From assembly GCF_034676725.1 (NCBI RefSeq), contig NZ_JAUCBR010000004.1:124001-188000 (forward strand): a DNA stretch of 64,000 nucleotides. Reading direction: 5' to 3'. This DNA comes from Denitromonas sp. (GTDB lineage Bacteria > Pseudomonadota > Gammaproteobacteria > Burkholderiales > Rhodocyclaceae). Below are positions 19,179-28,400 of the stretch, one piece after another. Within the stretch, counting starts at the first letter, position 1, and the number at the start of each line of letters is the position of its first letter. Under the pieces are notes generated by a model, which saw only the letters and a program-made list of their open reading frames with translations, was not told where the DNA came from and did no database searches. Made by a program: the position numbers and the translations under genes.

Positions 19179-19730
19179 ATGAACCTGACCCACCACTTCC
19201 TGATCGCCATGCCCAGCATGGCCGACACCAATTTCGCCCGCACGCTGACCTACATCGCGGAGCACAACGAAGGCGGTGCGCTCGGCGTGATCGTCAACCG
19301 CCCCATCGACATGAGCCTGGCTACGCTGTTCGACCGCGTCGAGATGACGCTCGACAACGAACGCTACGCCCAGCAGCCGGTGTATTTTGGCGGCCCGGTG
19401 CAGACCGATCGCGGTTTCGTGCTGCATCGCCCGGCCGGCGAGTGGAGCGCCACGCTCAAGGTCAACGAGCAGGTCGGGCTCACCAGCTCCAAGGACATCC
19501 TCCAGGCCATGACGCTCGAGGGCTTCGACCTCGACGTGCTGGTCACCCTCGGCTACGCCGGCTGGGACGCGGGCCAGCTCGAACAGGAGCTGGCCGAAAA
19601 CGCCTGGCTGACCGCGCCGGCCGATCTCGGCATCGTCTTCGACCTGCCCGCCGAAGAACGCCTCGCAGCAGCCATGCAGCTGCTGGGGGTCGACTTCGCC
19701 AACCTGTCCGAGTCCGCCGGTCATGCCTGA
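19179..19730 (+). CDS. yqgE: YqgE/AlgH family protein (UPF0301)
   Basis: Conserved protein of unsettled function, about 183 residues from the ATG at 19179 (MNLTHHFLIAMPSM). Family features are MADTNFARTLTYIAEHNEGGALGVIVNRP, VYFGGPVQTDRGFVLH and LGYAGWDAGQLEQEL. The frame is open upstream to 19119, but that extension is not typical. It overlaps ruvX by 8 bp and belongs to the yqgE-ruvX-pyrR-pyrB-pyrC' unit, a common arrangement. It was once linked to alginate regulation, but the biochemical role is unknown. Confidence 0.9.
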   Translation: MNLTHHFLIAMPSMADTNFARTLTYIAEHNEGGALGVIVNRPIDMSLATLFDRVEMTLDNERYAQQPVYFGGPVQTDRGFVLHRPAGEWSATLKVNEQVGLTSSKDILQAMTLEGFDLDVLVTLGYAGWDAGQLEQELAENAWLTAPADLGIVFDLPAEERLAAAMQLLGVDFANLSESAGHA

Positions 19731-20172
19731 GGCGCCAGCGCGCGGCACCGTGCTGGGATTCGATTTCGGCCTCGCGCGCATCGGCGTCGCAGTGGGCGAA
19801 TTCGAAACCCGCCGGGCCAGCGCGCTGACCACCCTCGCCGTCGAAGCCAACACCGAGCGCTTTGCCGCCATTGCCCGGCTGATCGACGAATGGCGCCCGG
19901 TGCAGCTCGTCGTCGGTTTACCGCTGTCGGTCGAGGGCAACCCGCAAGAACATACCCCGCGCTGCCGCCGCTTCGGCAACCAGCTCCACGGCCGCTTCGG
20001 CCTGCCCGTGGCGATGGTCGACGAACGCTTCAGCTCGGCCGAGGCCGAGCGCCAGCTCGCCGACGCCGGCCACCACCGCTGGACCGACCGCAAGCCGGTC
20101 CTCGACGCGGTGGCCGCCCAGATCATCCTGCAGCATTACCTGGACTCATCCGCCCATGCCCCAACTGCCTGA
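19723..20172 (+). CDS. ruvX: Putative pre-16S rRNA nuclease / Holliday junction resolvase homologue
   Basis: YqgF-family RNase H-fold nuclease of 149 residues. The first catalytic Asp is in LGFDFGLARIGVA, the VVGLPLS strand and the MVDERFSSAEAE helix follow, and the last acidic site is in KPVLDAVAAQ. In E. coli the homologue processes the 5' end of 16S rRNA. It overlaps yqgE at the start and pyrR by 17 bp at the end, indicating tight co-translation. Confidence 0.92.
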   Translation: MPEAPARGTVLGFDFGLARIGVAVGEFETRRASALTTLAVEANTERFAAIARLIDEWRPVQLVVGLPLSVEGNPQEHTPRCRRFGNQLHGRFGLPVAMVDERFSSAEAERQLADAGHHRWTDRKPVLDAVAAQIILQHYLDSSAHAPTA

Positions 20173-20659
20173 CGCAGATACCCTGTTCGCCGCGCTGATC
20201 GACCAGATGGCGCCTCATGTGACCGACGACACCGCCCTCGTCGGCATCCATACCGGCGGCGCCTGGCTGGCCGAGCGGCTGCACCAGGCGCTGGGCATCC
20301 GCGAGCCGCTGGGCACCATCGACGTCTCGTTCTACCGCGACGACTACGGCGCCAAGGGCCTGCACCCGCAGCTGCGCCGCTCGGACATCCCCTTCGACAT
20401 GGAAGAGCGCCCCGTCATCCTGGTCGATGATGTGCTGTTCACCGGCCGCACCACGCGTGCCGCGCTCAACGAGCTGTTCGACTACGGTCGCCCCGCCCGG
20501 GTCGACCTGGCCGTGCTGGTCGACCGCGGCGAACGCCAGCTGCCGATCTACCCGCGCTTCTGCGCCCACACCCTGGCCGCGCCGCTGGGCAGCGGCCAGC
20601 GCCTGCAACTGAACAAGGCCGATGACGGCACGCTGTCCCTGAGGTTGATCGATGCATAA
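20156..20659 (+). CDS. pyrR: PyrR bifunctional regulator / uracil phosphoribosyltransferase
   Basis: A 167-residue PRTase-fold protein with the PRPP loop VILVDDVLFTGRTTRAALNE (about 87-106) and the flexible region VSFYRDDYGAKG. In Gram-positives PyrR attenuates pyr operons by RNA binding; in proteobacteria the regulatory role is less clear. It directly precedes pyrB with an 8-bp overlap, so a role in pyrimidine control is reasonable. No attenuator hairpin is possible between pyrR and pyrB because the genes overlap. Confidence 0.9.
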   Translation: MPQLPDADTLFAALIDQMAPHVTDDTALVGIHTGGAWLAERLHQALGIREPLGTIDVSFYRDDYGAKGLHPQLRRSDIPFDMEERPVILVDDVLFTGRTTRAALNELFDYGRPARVDLAVLVDRGERQLPIYPRFCAHTLAAPLGSGQRLQLNKADDGTLSLRLIDA

Positions 20660-21611
20660 CCCCCAACTCAACGCCCATGGCGAATTGCAGCACCTGCTGT
20701 CCCTCGACGGCCTGCCGCGCGAGATCCTCACCGCCATCCTCGACACCGCCGCGCCCTTCACCGAAGTGGCCGAGCGCGAGGTCAAGAAGCTGCCCATCCT
20801 GCGCGGCAAGAGCATCTTCAACCTGTTCTTCGAGAACTCCACGCGCACCCGCACCACCTTCGAGATCGCGGCCAAGCGGCTGTCGGCCGACGTCATCAAC
20901 CTGAACGTGTCGACCTCCTCGACCAACAAGGGCGAGACCCTGCTCGATACCGTCGACAACCTGTGCGCCATGCAGGCCGACATGTTCGTGGTGCGCCACG
21001 CCTCCTCCGGCGCGCCCTACCTGATCGCCGATCACCTGCGCAACACCGGCCGCCACGACATCCACGTGGTCAATGCCGGCGACGGGCGCCACGCGCACCC
21101 CACCCAGGGCCTGCTCGACATGTACACCATCCGCCACTACAAGCGCGACTTCACCGGCCTGGTGGTGGCCATCGTCGGCGACGTGCTGCACTCGCGCGTG
21201 GCGCGCTCGCAGATCGCCGCACTGACCACCCTGGGCGTACCCGAAGTGCGCGTCATCGGCCCCAAGACCCTGATGCCCACCGACCTCGACAAGCTCGGCG
21301 TGCGGGTCTTCCACGACATGCGCGAAGGCCTGCGCGATGTCGATGTGGTGATGATGCTGCGCCTGCAGAACGAACGCATGAACGGCCCGCTGCTGCCCTC
21401 CGGCCAGGAGTTCTTCAAGGTCTGGGGCCTGACCCCCGAGAAGCTCGCCCTCGCCCGCCCGGACGCCATCGTGATGCACCCGGGGCCCATGAACCGCGGT
21501 GTCGAGATCGACTCCACCGTGGCGGACGGCGCGCAGGCGGTGATCCTCCCGCAGGTCACCTTCGGTATCGCCGTGCGCATGGCGGTGATGAGCATGCTGG
21601 GTCGCGGCTGA
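20652..21611 (+). CDS. pyrB: Aspartate carbamoyltransferase catalytic subunit
   Basis: Condenses carbamoyl phosphate with aspartate, the committed pyrimidine step. The 319 residues carry FFENSTRTRTTFE (carbamoyl phosphate loop), STNKGETLLDT, the HPTQGLLD motif and MLRLQNERM (Asp loop region). There is no pyrI downstream. The next gene is instead a dihydroorotase-like protein lacking the catalytic histidines, so the enzyme is expected to be the class A PyrB/PyrC' dodecamer. Confidence 0.96.
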   Translation: MHNPQLNAHGELQHLLSLDGLPREILTAILDTAAPFTEVAEREVKKLPILRGKSIFNLFFENSTRTRTTFEIAAKRLSADVINLNVSTSSTNKGETLLDTVDNLCAMQADMFVVRHASSGAPYLIADHLRNTGRHDIHVVNAGDGRHAHPTQGLLDMYTIRHYKRDFTGLVVAIVGDVLHSRVARSQIAALTTLGVPEVRVIGPKTLMPTDLDKLGVRVFHDMREGLRDVDVVMMLRLQNERMNGPLLPSGQEFFKVWGLTPEKLALARPDAIVMHPGPMNRGVEIDSTVADGAQAVILPQVTFGIAVRMAVMSMLGRG

Positions 21612-21636
21612 GCGATCCGAGAGAACGAGCACACAG

Positions 21637-22911
21637 ATGAAGATCCATATTGCCAACGGCCGGTTCATCGATCCGGCGCACAACATCGACCAGCCCGCCG
21701 ACCTGTTCATTGCCAGCGGCAAGATCGTCGGCATCGGCAGCGCCCCCGACGGCTTCACCGCGGCCCGCAGCATCGACGCCACGGGCAAGATCGTCTGCCC
21801 CGGCCTGGTTGACCTTGCCGCACGACTGCGCGAACCCGGCTTCGAGTACCTCGCCACGCTCGAGTCCGAGATGGAAGCGGCCATGGCCGGCGGCGTCACC
21901 AGCCTGGCCATTCCGCCCGATACCGACCCGCCGCTCGACGAGCCCGGCCTGGTCGAAATGCTGTGCTACCGCGCCAAGAAGCTCAACCGCGCCCATGTCT
22001 ATCCGGTCGGCGCGCTCACCGAGCGGCTTGAGGGCAAGCGCCTGTCCGAAATGGCCGAGCTGGTCGACGCCGGCTGTGTCGCCTTCAGCCAGGCCAATAC
22101 CCCCATCGCCGACACCCAGGTGCTGTTCTGCGCACTGCAGTACGCCGCCACCTTCGGCTACCGGGTGTGGCTGCAGCCGATCGCGCCGCGCTTTGGCCAG
22201 GAAGGCGTCGCCCATGACGGCGAAGTGGCCACCCGCCTCGGCCTGCCCGGCATCCCCACGGCGGCCGAGACCATCGCCCTGTTCACCTACATCGAACTCG
22301 CCCGCCTGACCGGTGCCAGGCTGCACATCACCCGCTTGTCGAGCGCCGAAGGCCTGGCGCTGGTGCGCGCGGCCAAGGCTGAGGGGCTGGACATCACCTG
22401 CGATGTGTCGATCAACCATCTGCACCTGTCGGACATGGACATCGGCTATTTCAACGCCCACTGCCGCCTCAACCCGCCCCTGCGCAGCCAGCGCGACCGC
22501 GACGCGCTGCAGGCGGCGCTTGCCGAGGGCGACATCGACGCACTGTGCTCGAACCATTCGCCAGTCGATGACGACGGCAAGCAACTGCCCTTCTCCGAGG
22601 CGGAAGCCGGCGCCACCGGCCTCGAACTGCTCTTGCCGCTCGCGCTCAAGTGGGGGCAGCTGCGCGGCCTGCCGCTGATCGATGTGCTGCGCCGCATCAC
22701 CATCAATCCGGCGCGCATCATCGGCTCCAAGGCCGGACAACTGTCGGTCGGCGCACGGGCCGACGTCTGCATCTTCGACCCCGAGGGCGAGACCACCGTC
22801 ACCCGCGAGGCCTTGCGCAGCCAGGGCAAGAACACCCCTTTCCTGGGCCTGAACCTGCCCGGGCGGGTGTGTGCCACGCTCGTCGAAGGCAAGGTGATGT
22901 TCGGCGCCTGA
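21637..22911 (+). CDS. pyrC': Dihydroorotase-like, probably inactive PyrC' subunit of ATCase
   Basis: Amidohydrolase-fold protein of 424 residues. Active dihydroorotases carry a metal-binding HxH in DxHxHLREPG; here the corresponding segment reads DLAARLREPG, so both histidines are gone. Later conserved parts remain (LHITRLSSAEGLAL, CDVSINHLHLSD, CSNHSPVDDDGK). It follows pyrB by 25 bp. By analogy with Pseudomonas class A ATCase it serves as a structural partner of PyrB, and a catalytic dihydroorotase must lie elsewhere. The metal-site loss is seen directly; the structural role is inferred. Confidence 0.9.
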   Translation: MKIHIANGRFIDPAHNIDQPADLFIASGKIVGIGSAPDGFTAARSIDATGKIVCPGLVDLAARLREPGFEYLATLESEMEAAMAGGVTSLAIPPDTDPPLDEPGLVEMLCYRAKKLNRAHVYPVGALTERLEGKRLSEMAELVDAGCVAFSQANTPIADTQVLFCALQYAATFGYRVWLQPIAPRFGQEGVAHDGEVATRLGLPGIPTAAETIALFTYIELARLTGARLHITRLSSAEGLALVRAAKAEGLDITCDVSINHLHLSDMDIGYFNAHCRLNPPLRSQRDRDALQAALAEGDIDALCSNHSPVDDDGKQLPFSEAEAGATGLELLLPLALKWGQLRGLPLIDVLRRITINPARIIGSKAGQLSVGARADVCIFDPEGETTVTREALRSQGKNTPFLGLNLPGRVCATLVEGKVMFGA

Positions 22912-23312
22912 GGCGCCCCCGCGTCGTCACCGAAGCGCACAAGTCGCGGCAACGCGGTGCACGATGGCCGCGACCGCCGCGGCCCGGATCGCCACGGCGC
23001 TGCGCCGGCGCCAGCCATCCGCTCGGCCAACACACGGGCGCCAGGCCCAAGCCCGAGCCCGCGCGCAGCCTGGCCGACCACCCGAGACGCCCGGGCCAGC
23101 GCATGGACGCGCCGGTGGCGCCAGACGGCCCGCCGGCCGTCGGCCAGCCCCTTGCAGCCACTGCCCGCCGCGGCAATAGCGCTGGCAGCAACCGGCCGTC
23201 CGTGTTGATCACAACTTGCATTCGCGCAGGCCGGGCGACATGACATGCTTATGACGGCGATCCGGCGACGGTCCTGTTACCGGCGGGAGACAACCGATTG
23301 TCGGCGCATTTG
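22912..23312. other. Non-coding stretch after pyrC'
   Basis: About 400 bp of high-GC sequence with no start-codon-led frame resembling a known protein. The antisense frames crossing it are low-complexity Ala/Arg/Gly-rich shadows of pyrC'. A short inverted repeat GGCGCCTGAGGCGCC spans the pyrC' stop but has no T-tract. The right part leads into the small-RNA promoter. Confidence 0.5.
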
Positions 23313-23341
23313 TTGCACCGCACAATTTTTTTATCTATAGT
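23313..23341 (+). promoter_or_regulatory. Sigma-70-type promoter for candidate small RNA
   Basis: TTGCAC (23313-23318) and TATAGT (23336-23341) are separated by exactly 17 bp, across an AT-rich spacer unusual for this GC-rich DNA. A transcript would begin near 23348. Confidence 0.65.
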
Positions 23342-23347
23342 GGACCT

Positions 23348-23414
23348 GTCTCCTCCACGCGCATCGACATGGTGTGGAATTCGCCCGAGCCTTCGACGCT
23401 CGGGCGTTTTTTTT
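23348..23414 (+). ncRNA. Candidate small regulatory RNA with CUCCUCC motif
   Basis: A predicted transcript of about 67 nt lies between a good promoter (23313-23341) and a strong intrinsic terminator (23383-23414), with no open reading frame of useful size. Its 5' part contains CTGTCTCCTCCACG at 23347-23360. The core CUCCUCC is the complement of a strong Shine-Dalgarno sequence and would be single-stranded. The 3' end is a stem with eight U residues, an Hfq-type tail. This is the layout of a trans-acting translation-inhibiting sRNA. I do not recognise the family. It lies in its own space between pyrC' and a convergent tetR. Confidence 0.55.
23382..23414 (+). terminator. Rho-independent terminator of the candidate sRNA
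   Basis: The stem CGCCCGAGC (23382-23390) pairs with GCTCGGGCG (23398-23406) around a 7-nt loop, followed by eight T at 23407-23414. It is a textbook intrinsic terminator on the + strand, with no + strand protein gene before it for more than 450 bp. Confidence 0.85.
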
Positions 23415-23467
23415 GCCCTGGCGCCTCACCGCCGCGAGCGCAACGGCCGGATCGCGGTCCGCAGCCC

Positions 23468-24085
23468 TCAGCGGACGTCAACGATCAAGAAGCGCAACAC
23501 CTTCGCAAACACGCCAAAGACCTCGTCGCGGCGCAGGTCGGGATGACGGACACCGCGGACGGTCATGCCATCGAACAAGGCGGCGACCATGTCGGCCACC
23601 GCGTCGATGGTCGTTTCGCTGTCATCGAGCCCCAGGTCGCGACGCAGGCTGCGCACGACGTGCTTGAAGTTGCTCCGCACCTCGTCATCGGCGGCGCTCA
23701 CGATGCGCGCCACCCCCGGACTGCGGCACGCCTCGGCGAGGATCTCAAGGTCCAGCGACGCGAAATCCCGATCGAGTTTTTCAACCACGCTCTCGCTCGC
23801 GCGCCCCAGGGTAGCGTCGAGCATGTCGGGTGCGGTGCGCATGGATTCGACACGCGCCAGAATGACATCGGCTTTTTTTCGCACGATGCCCTCGATGATC
23901 GCTTCCTTGTTCTCGAAGTAATGGTAAACATGCCCCGGACTCATCGCCGCACGCTTGCAGATCTTCGAGATGCTCGCATTGTGGAAGCCGAATTCGCGGA
24001 AGCATGACTCGGCGGCCTCGAGAATCTGCTCACGTCGCGCATCGGCACGTGCGCTTGCGACGGGAACGCGGGGGTCTGTACTCAT
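23468..24085 (-). CDS. TetR/AcrR-family repressor of the RND pump
   Basis: A 205-residue TetR regulator divergent from the efflux operon. The N-terminal helix-turn-helix reads ILEAAESCFREFGFHNASIS then ICKRAAMSPGHVYHYFENKE (about 20-60); the rest is a helical ligand domain. The 135-bp gap to the pump gene holds a near-palindrome GAATGATCGTTC, placing an operator over both promoters. It probably represses the efflux genes and itself until a pump substrate binds. Confidence 0.9.
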   Translation of the reverse strand: MSTDPRVPVASARADARREQILEAAESCFREFGFHNASISKICKRAAMSPGHVYHYFENKEAIIEGIVRKKADVILARVESMRTAPDMLDATLGRASESVVEKLDRDFASLDLEILAEACRSPGVARIVSAADDEVRSNFKHVVRSLRRDLGLDDSETTIDAVADMVAALFDGMTVRGVRHPDLRRDEVFGVFAKVLRFLIVDVR

Positions 24086-24156
24086 GTCTGCCTTTGCAAG
24101 GTTGGCGAACGCGCTGGCCGAATCGGCCCCGACGCGGCGGAATCGATCTTATTATA

Positions 24157-24168
24157 GAATGATCGTTC
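24157..24168. promoter_or_regulatory. Candidate TetR operator in efflux promoter (GAATGATCGTTC)
   Basis: A near-palindrome between divergent tetR and the membrane fusion protein gene, overlapping an AT-rich ATTATAGAAT segment that resembles a -10 region. It differs by one base from the perfect palindrome at 5058-5069 in front of another tetR. Confidence 0.55.
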
Positions 24169-24220
24169 GAACTAAAAACACCTGCTGTCCGCCCCCCTGA
24201 CCGCCTCAGAGATCTTTCCC

Positions 24221-25417
24221 ATGACGACCTACCGATCGCTCGCCCACGTCGCCCTGGCCCTCACCAGTGCCCTCGTCCTGTCCGCTTGCGGCGAGCAGGC
24301 CGGACAGGCCAATGCCCCGTCCGGCGGCGCCCCCAAGCCCACCGTCACGGTCATCGAAACGCAGGCCATCGCGGTCCCGCTGACCACCGAACTGGCCGGG
24401 CGCACCAGCGCCTACCTCGTCGCCGAGATCCGCCCCCAGGTCAGCGGCATCATCCAGAAGCGGGTGTTCACCGAGGGCAGCGAGGTCAAGGCCGGCCAGG
24501 TGCTGTATCAGATCGACCCGGCCACCTATCAGGCCAGCTACGACAGCGCACGCGCCGGCCTCGCCCGTGCCGAAGCAGCACTGGGGCAGGCCCGCCTGAG
24601 CGCCCGCCGTCACGCCGAACTGGTCAAGATCGAAGCCGTCAGCATCCAGGCCAACGATGACGCGCAGGCCGCACTGGCGCTGGCCGAGGCCGACGTGGCC
24701 GCGGCACGTGCGGCGGTCAAGAGCAGCAAGGTCAACCTCGACTACACCCGCATCACCAGTCCGATCAGCGGGCGTATCGGCCGGTCGACGGTGACCCGGG
24801 GGGCCCTGGTCACCGCCAGCCAGACAGCCGCCTTGGCCACGGTGCAGCAACTCGACCCGATCTACGTCGATCTGACGCAATCGACCACCGAATTGCTCGC
24901 GCTGCGCGACAAGGTGGCCTCCGGCAAGGTCCAGGCCGCCAACGGCGCAATCCCGGTCACGCTGATGCTCGAAAATGGCCGCCCCTACGCGCACACCGGC
25001 ACGCTCGCCTTCTCCGAGGTGACCGTGGACGAAGGCACCGGCAGCGTCACCCTGCGTGCCGAGCTGCCCAACCCGGACGGCCACCTCCTCCCCGGCATGT
25101 ATGTCCGCGCCCGCATCGAACAGGGGCAGGCCACCCAGGCCGTGCTGGTGCCTCACAAGGCCGTATCGCGCGACTCCCGCGGCCAGGCGGTGGTGATGGT
25201 GGTCACCGACGCGGGCAAGGTGGAGGCGCGTCAGGTCAGCGCCGAACAGAGCCTTAACGACCAGTGGGTGATCACCGACGGGCTGACCGGCGGCGAACGG
25301 GTCATCGTCGAGGGCCTGCAGAAGGTGCGCGCCGGCGCCGAGGTGAGCGCCGAGCTTGCGCCGCCCCAGGCCGATGCTGCAAACAGTGGTGCTGCGGCGA
25401 CGCAGCCGGCGAACTGA
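24221..25417 (+). CDS. RND efflux periplasmic adaptor lipoprotein (AcrA-like)
   Basis: A 398-residue membrane fusion protein with a lipoprotein signal (lipobox LSAC near residue 23). A lipoyl-hairpin-barrel arrangement follows: GRTSAYLVAEIRPQVSGII, the coiled-coil hairpin around 95-150, then LDYTRITSPISGRIGRS, and the C-terminal barrel LVPHKAVSRDSRGQAVV. It bridges the inner-membrane pump and the outer-membrane channel encoded next. First gene of a three-gene operon divergent from tetR. Confidence 0.93.
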   Translation: MTTYRSLAHVALALTSALVLSACGEQAGQANAPSGGAPKPTVTVIETQAIAVPLTTELAGRTSAYLVAEIRPQVSGIIQKRVFTEGSEVKAGQVLYQIDPATYQASYDSARAGLARAEAALGQARLSARRHAELVKIEAVSIQANDDAQAALALAEADVAAARAAVKSSKVNLDYTRITSPISGRIGRSTVTRGALVTASQTAALATVQQLDPIYVDLTQSTTELLALRDKVASGKVQAANGAIPVTLMLENGRPYAHTGTLAFSEVTVDEGTGSVTLRAELPNPDGHLLPGMYVRARIEQGQATQAVLVPHKAVSRDSRGQAVVMVVTDAGKVEARQVSAEQSLNDQWVITDGLTGGERVIVEGLQKVRAGAEVSAELAPPQADAANSGAAATQPAN

Positions 25418-25427
25418 GGGCGCGACC

Positions 25428-28400
25428 ATGGCCCGTTTTTTCATCGACCGCCCTATCTTCGCGTGGGTGATCGCCATCGTCATCATGCTCGCCGGCGCGC
25501 TCGCGATCACCAACCTGCCCATCGCGCAGTACCCGTCCATCGCTCCCCCCGCCATCGCCATCAACGCCAGCTACCCGGGTGCATCGGCCAAGACCGCCGA
25601 GGACTCGGTGACCCAGGTCATCGAACAGAAGCTCACCGGCATCGACGGTCTGCTCTACATCAGCTCGACCACCGACTCGTTCGGCAACGTCACCCTCACC
25701 CTGACCTTCGACGCCGACACCGATCCGGACATCGCACAGGTGCAGACCCAGAACAAGGTGCAGCAGGCGCTGCCCTTGCTGCCGCAGGCGGTGCAGAACC
25801 AGGGGGTGACCGTTGCCAAGTCGGCGCGCAACTTCCTGATGGTCGCCGGCTTCGTATCGGAAGACGGCCGTCTCGACGGCGTCGACCTGGCCGACTTCCT
25901 CGTCTCCACCGTGCAGGACGCCATCTCGCGGGTTGACGGGGTCGGCGAGGTGACCGTGTTCGGCTCCCAGTACGCCATGCGCATCTGGCTCGATCCGGAC
26001 AAGCTCAACAAGTACCAGCTCACCACCGGCGACGTCACCGCCGCGGTGGCGGCGCAGAACACCCAGGTGTCGGCCGGCCAGCTCGGCGGCGCGCCCGCCC
26101 TGCCCGGCCAGGGCTTCAGCGCCACGGTCACCGCCCAGAGCCGTCTGCAGACGGTGTCACAGTTCGAGGACATCCTGCTGCGCAGCGCCCGCAACGGCGG
26201 CGAGGTTCGCCTGCGCGACGTGGCACGCATCGAGATCGGCGCGCAGAGCTACGAGACCGTTGCCCGCTTCAACGGCCAGCCGGCCGCCGGCATGGGCATC
26301 CGGCTGGCCTCGGGCGCCAACGCCCTCGCCACGGCCGACCGCATCCGCGCCAAGCTGGACGACATGGCGCCCTACTTCCCCGCCGGGGTGAAATACGTCA
26401 TTCCCTACGACACCACGCCCTTCGTGCGCATCTCGATCGAGGAAGTGGTCAAGACCCTGATCGAGGCCGTCGTTCTCGTCTTCCTGGTCATGTACCTGTT
26501 CCTGCAGAACTTCCGCGCCACGCTGATCCCCACCATCGCCGTGCCGGTGGTGCTGCTGGGTACCTTTGCCGTCATGCAGGCCTTCGGCTTCTCGATCAAC
26601 ACGCTGACCATGTTCGGCATGGTGCTGGCCATCGGCCTGCTGGTCGACGACGCCATCGTGGTGGTGGAGAACGTCGAGCGGGTGATGAGCGAAGAAGGCC
26701 TGCCGCCCAAGGAGGCTACCAAGCGCTCCATGGGCCAGATCACCGGCGCGCTGGTGGGCATTGGCCTGGTGCTGTCCGCGGTGTTCGTGCCGATGGCCTT
26801 CTTCGGTGGCTCCACTGGCGTCATCTATCGCCAGTTCTCGATCACCATCGTCGCCGCCATGGCCCTGTCGGTGCTGGTGGCCATCGTGTTTACGCCAGCG
26901 CTGTGCGCGACCATGCTCAAGCCGGTCACGAAAGGCCACGAACATGGCGAGGGCAGCCTCTTCAGCGGCTTCTTCCACTGGTTCAACGTCAAGTTCGAAC
27001 GGGCCACGCTGCGCTACGAGTCGGCCGTGGCCGGCATGATCAAGCGCTCACTGCGCTTCTTGCTGATCTTCGGCGTCATCGTCGGCCTGCTCGGCTTCCT
27101 CTTCGTGCGCCTGCCGACTGCCTTCCTGCCCGAGGAAGACCAGGGCGTCATGTTCACCCAGGTGGTGCTGCCCGCCGGCGCCACGCAGGAGCGCACCCTG
27201 GAGACCCTGCGCAAGGTCGAGAAACACTTTCTGGTGGACGAGAAGGAGACCGTGCGCGCGCTGTTCACCGTCGCCGGCTTCAGCTTCTCCGGCCGCGGCC
27301 AGAACATGGGCATCGGCTTCGTGAACCTCCAGCCCTGGGACGCACGCACCGCGCCGGGCCAGGACGTGGTCTCGCTGCAAGGCCGGGCCATGGCCGCATT
27401 CTCAAAGATCCGCGAAGCCATGGTGTTCGCCTTCGTGCCCCCTGCCGTGCTTGAACTGGGCACCTCCGGCGGCTTCACGCTGGAACTGCAGGACCGCTCC
27501 GGCCTCGGCCATGACGCGCTGCTGCAGGCGCGCAACCAGCTCCTCGGCCTGGCCGCGAAGGACCCGCGACTGGCCGGCGTGCGCCCCAACGGCCAGGAGG
27601 ACACCCCGCAGTTCAAGCTCGACATCGACTTGCAAAAGGCCGGGGCACTGGGCGTCAGCCCGGCCGACATCAACAGCACCCTGGCCACGGCCTGGGGCGG
27701 CACCTATGTGAATGACTTCATCGACCGCGGCCGCATCAAGCGGGTCTACGTCCAGTCCGACGCGCCGGCGCGCATGGCACCGGCCGACATCAACAAGTGG
27801 TACGTGCGCAACAGCGACGGCGAAATGGTGCCCTTCTCCGCCTTCACCACCACCCGCTGGGTGTTCGGCCCGCAGCGCCTCGAGCGCTTCAACGGCCAGC
27901 CATCGATGCAGATCCAGGGTGCGGCAGCGCCGGGCTACTCGTCGGGTGAGGCCATGAACGCCATGGCCGAACTGGTCGGCAAACTGCCCGCCGGCATCGG
28001 CTACGCATGGTCAGGCACCTCCTACCAGGAGCAACAGTCCGGCGACCAGGCTCCCGCCCTGCTCGCCCTGTCGCTGCTCATCGTCTTCCTGTGCCTGGCG
28101 GCACTGTACGAGAGCTGGTCGATTCCGTTCGCAGTCATGCTGGTGGTGCCGCTCGGCGTGCTCGGCGCCGTGCTGGCGGCGACCGGGCGCGGGCTGTCCA
28201 ACGACATCTATTTCCAGGTCGGCCTGCTGGCCACGATCGGCCTGTCGGCGAAGAACGCGATCCTGATCGTGGAGTTTGCCAAGGCGCAAATCGAGGAGGC
28301 CGGCAAACCGATCATCGAGGCCACCCTCGAGGCGGTGCGCATGCGCCTGCGCCCCATCCTCATGACCTCACTGGCCTTTGGCTTCGGTGTGCTGCCCCTG

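Noticed and set aside
22446..23246. - strand ORF of 266 codons over the pyrC' end and the following gap
   Set aside because: It mostly overlaps pyrC' antisense and the unique part is Arg/Ala/Gly-rich without motifs; no ribosome site supports it.
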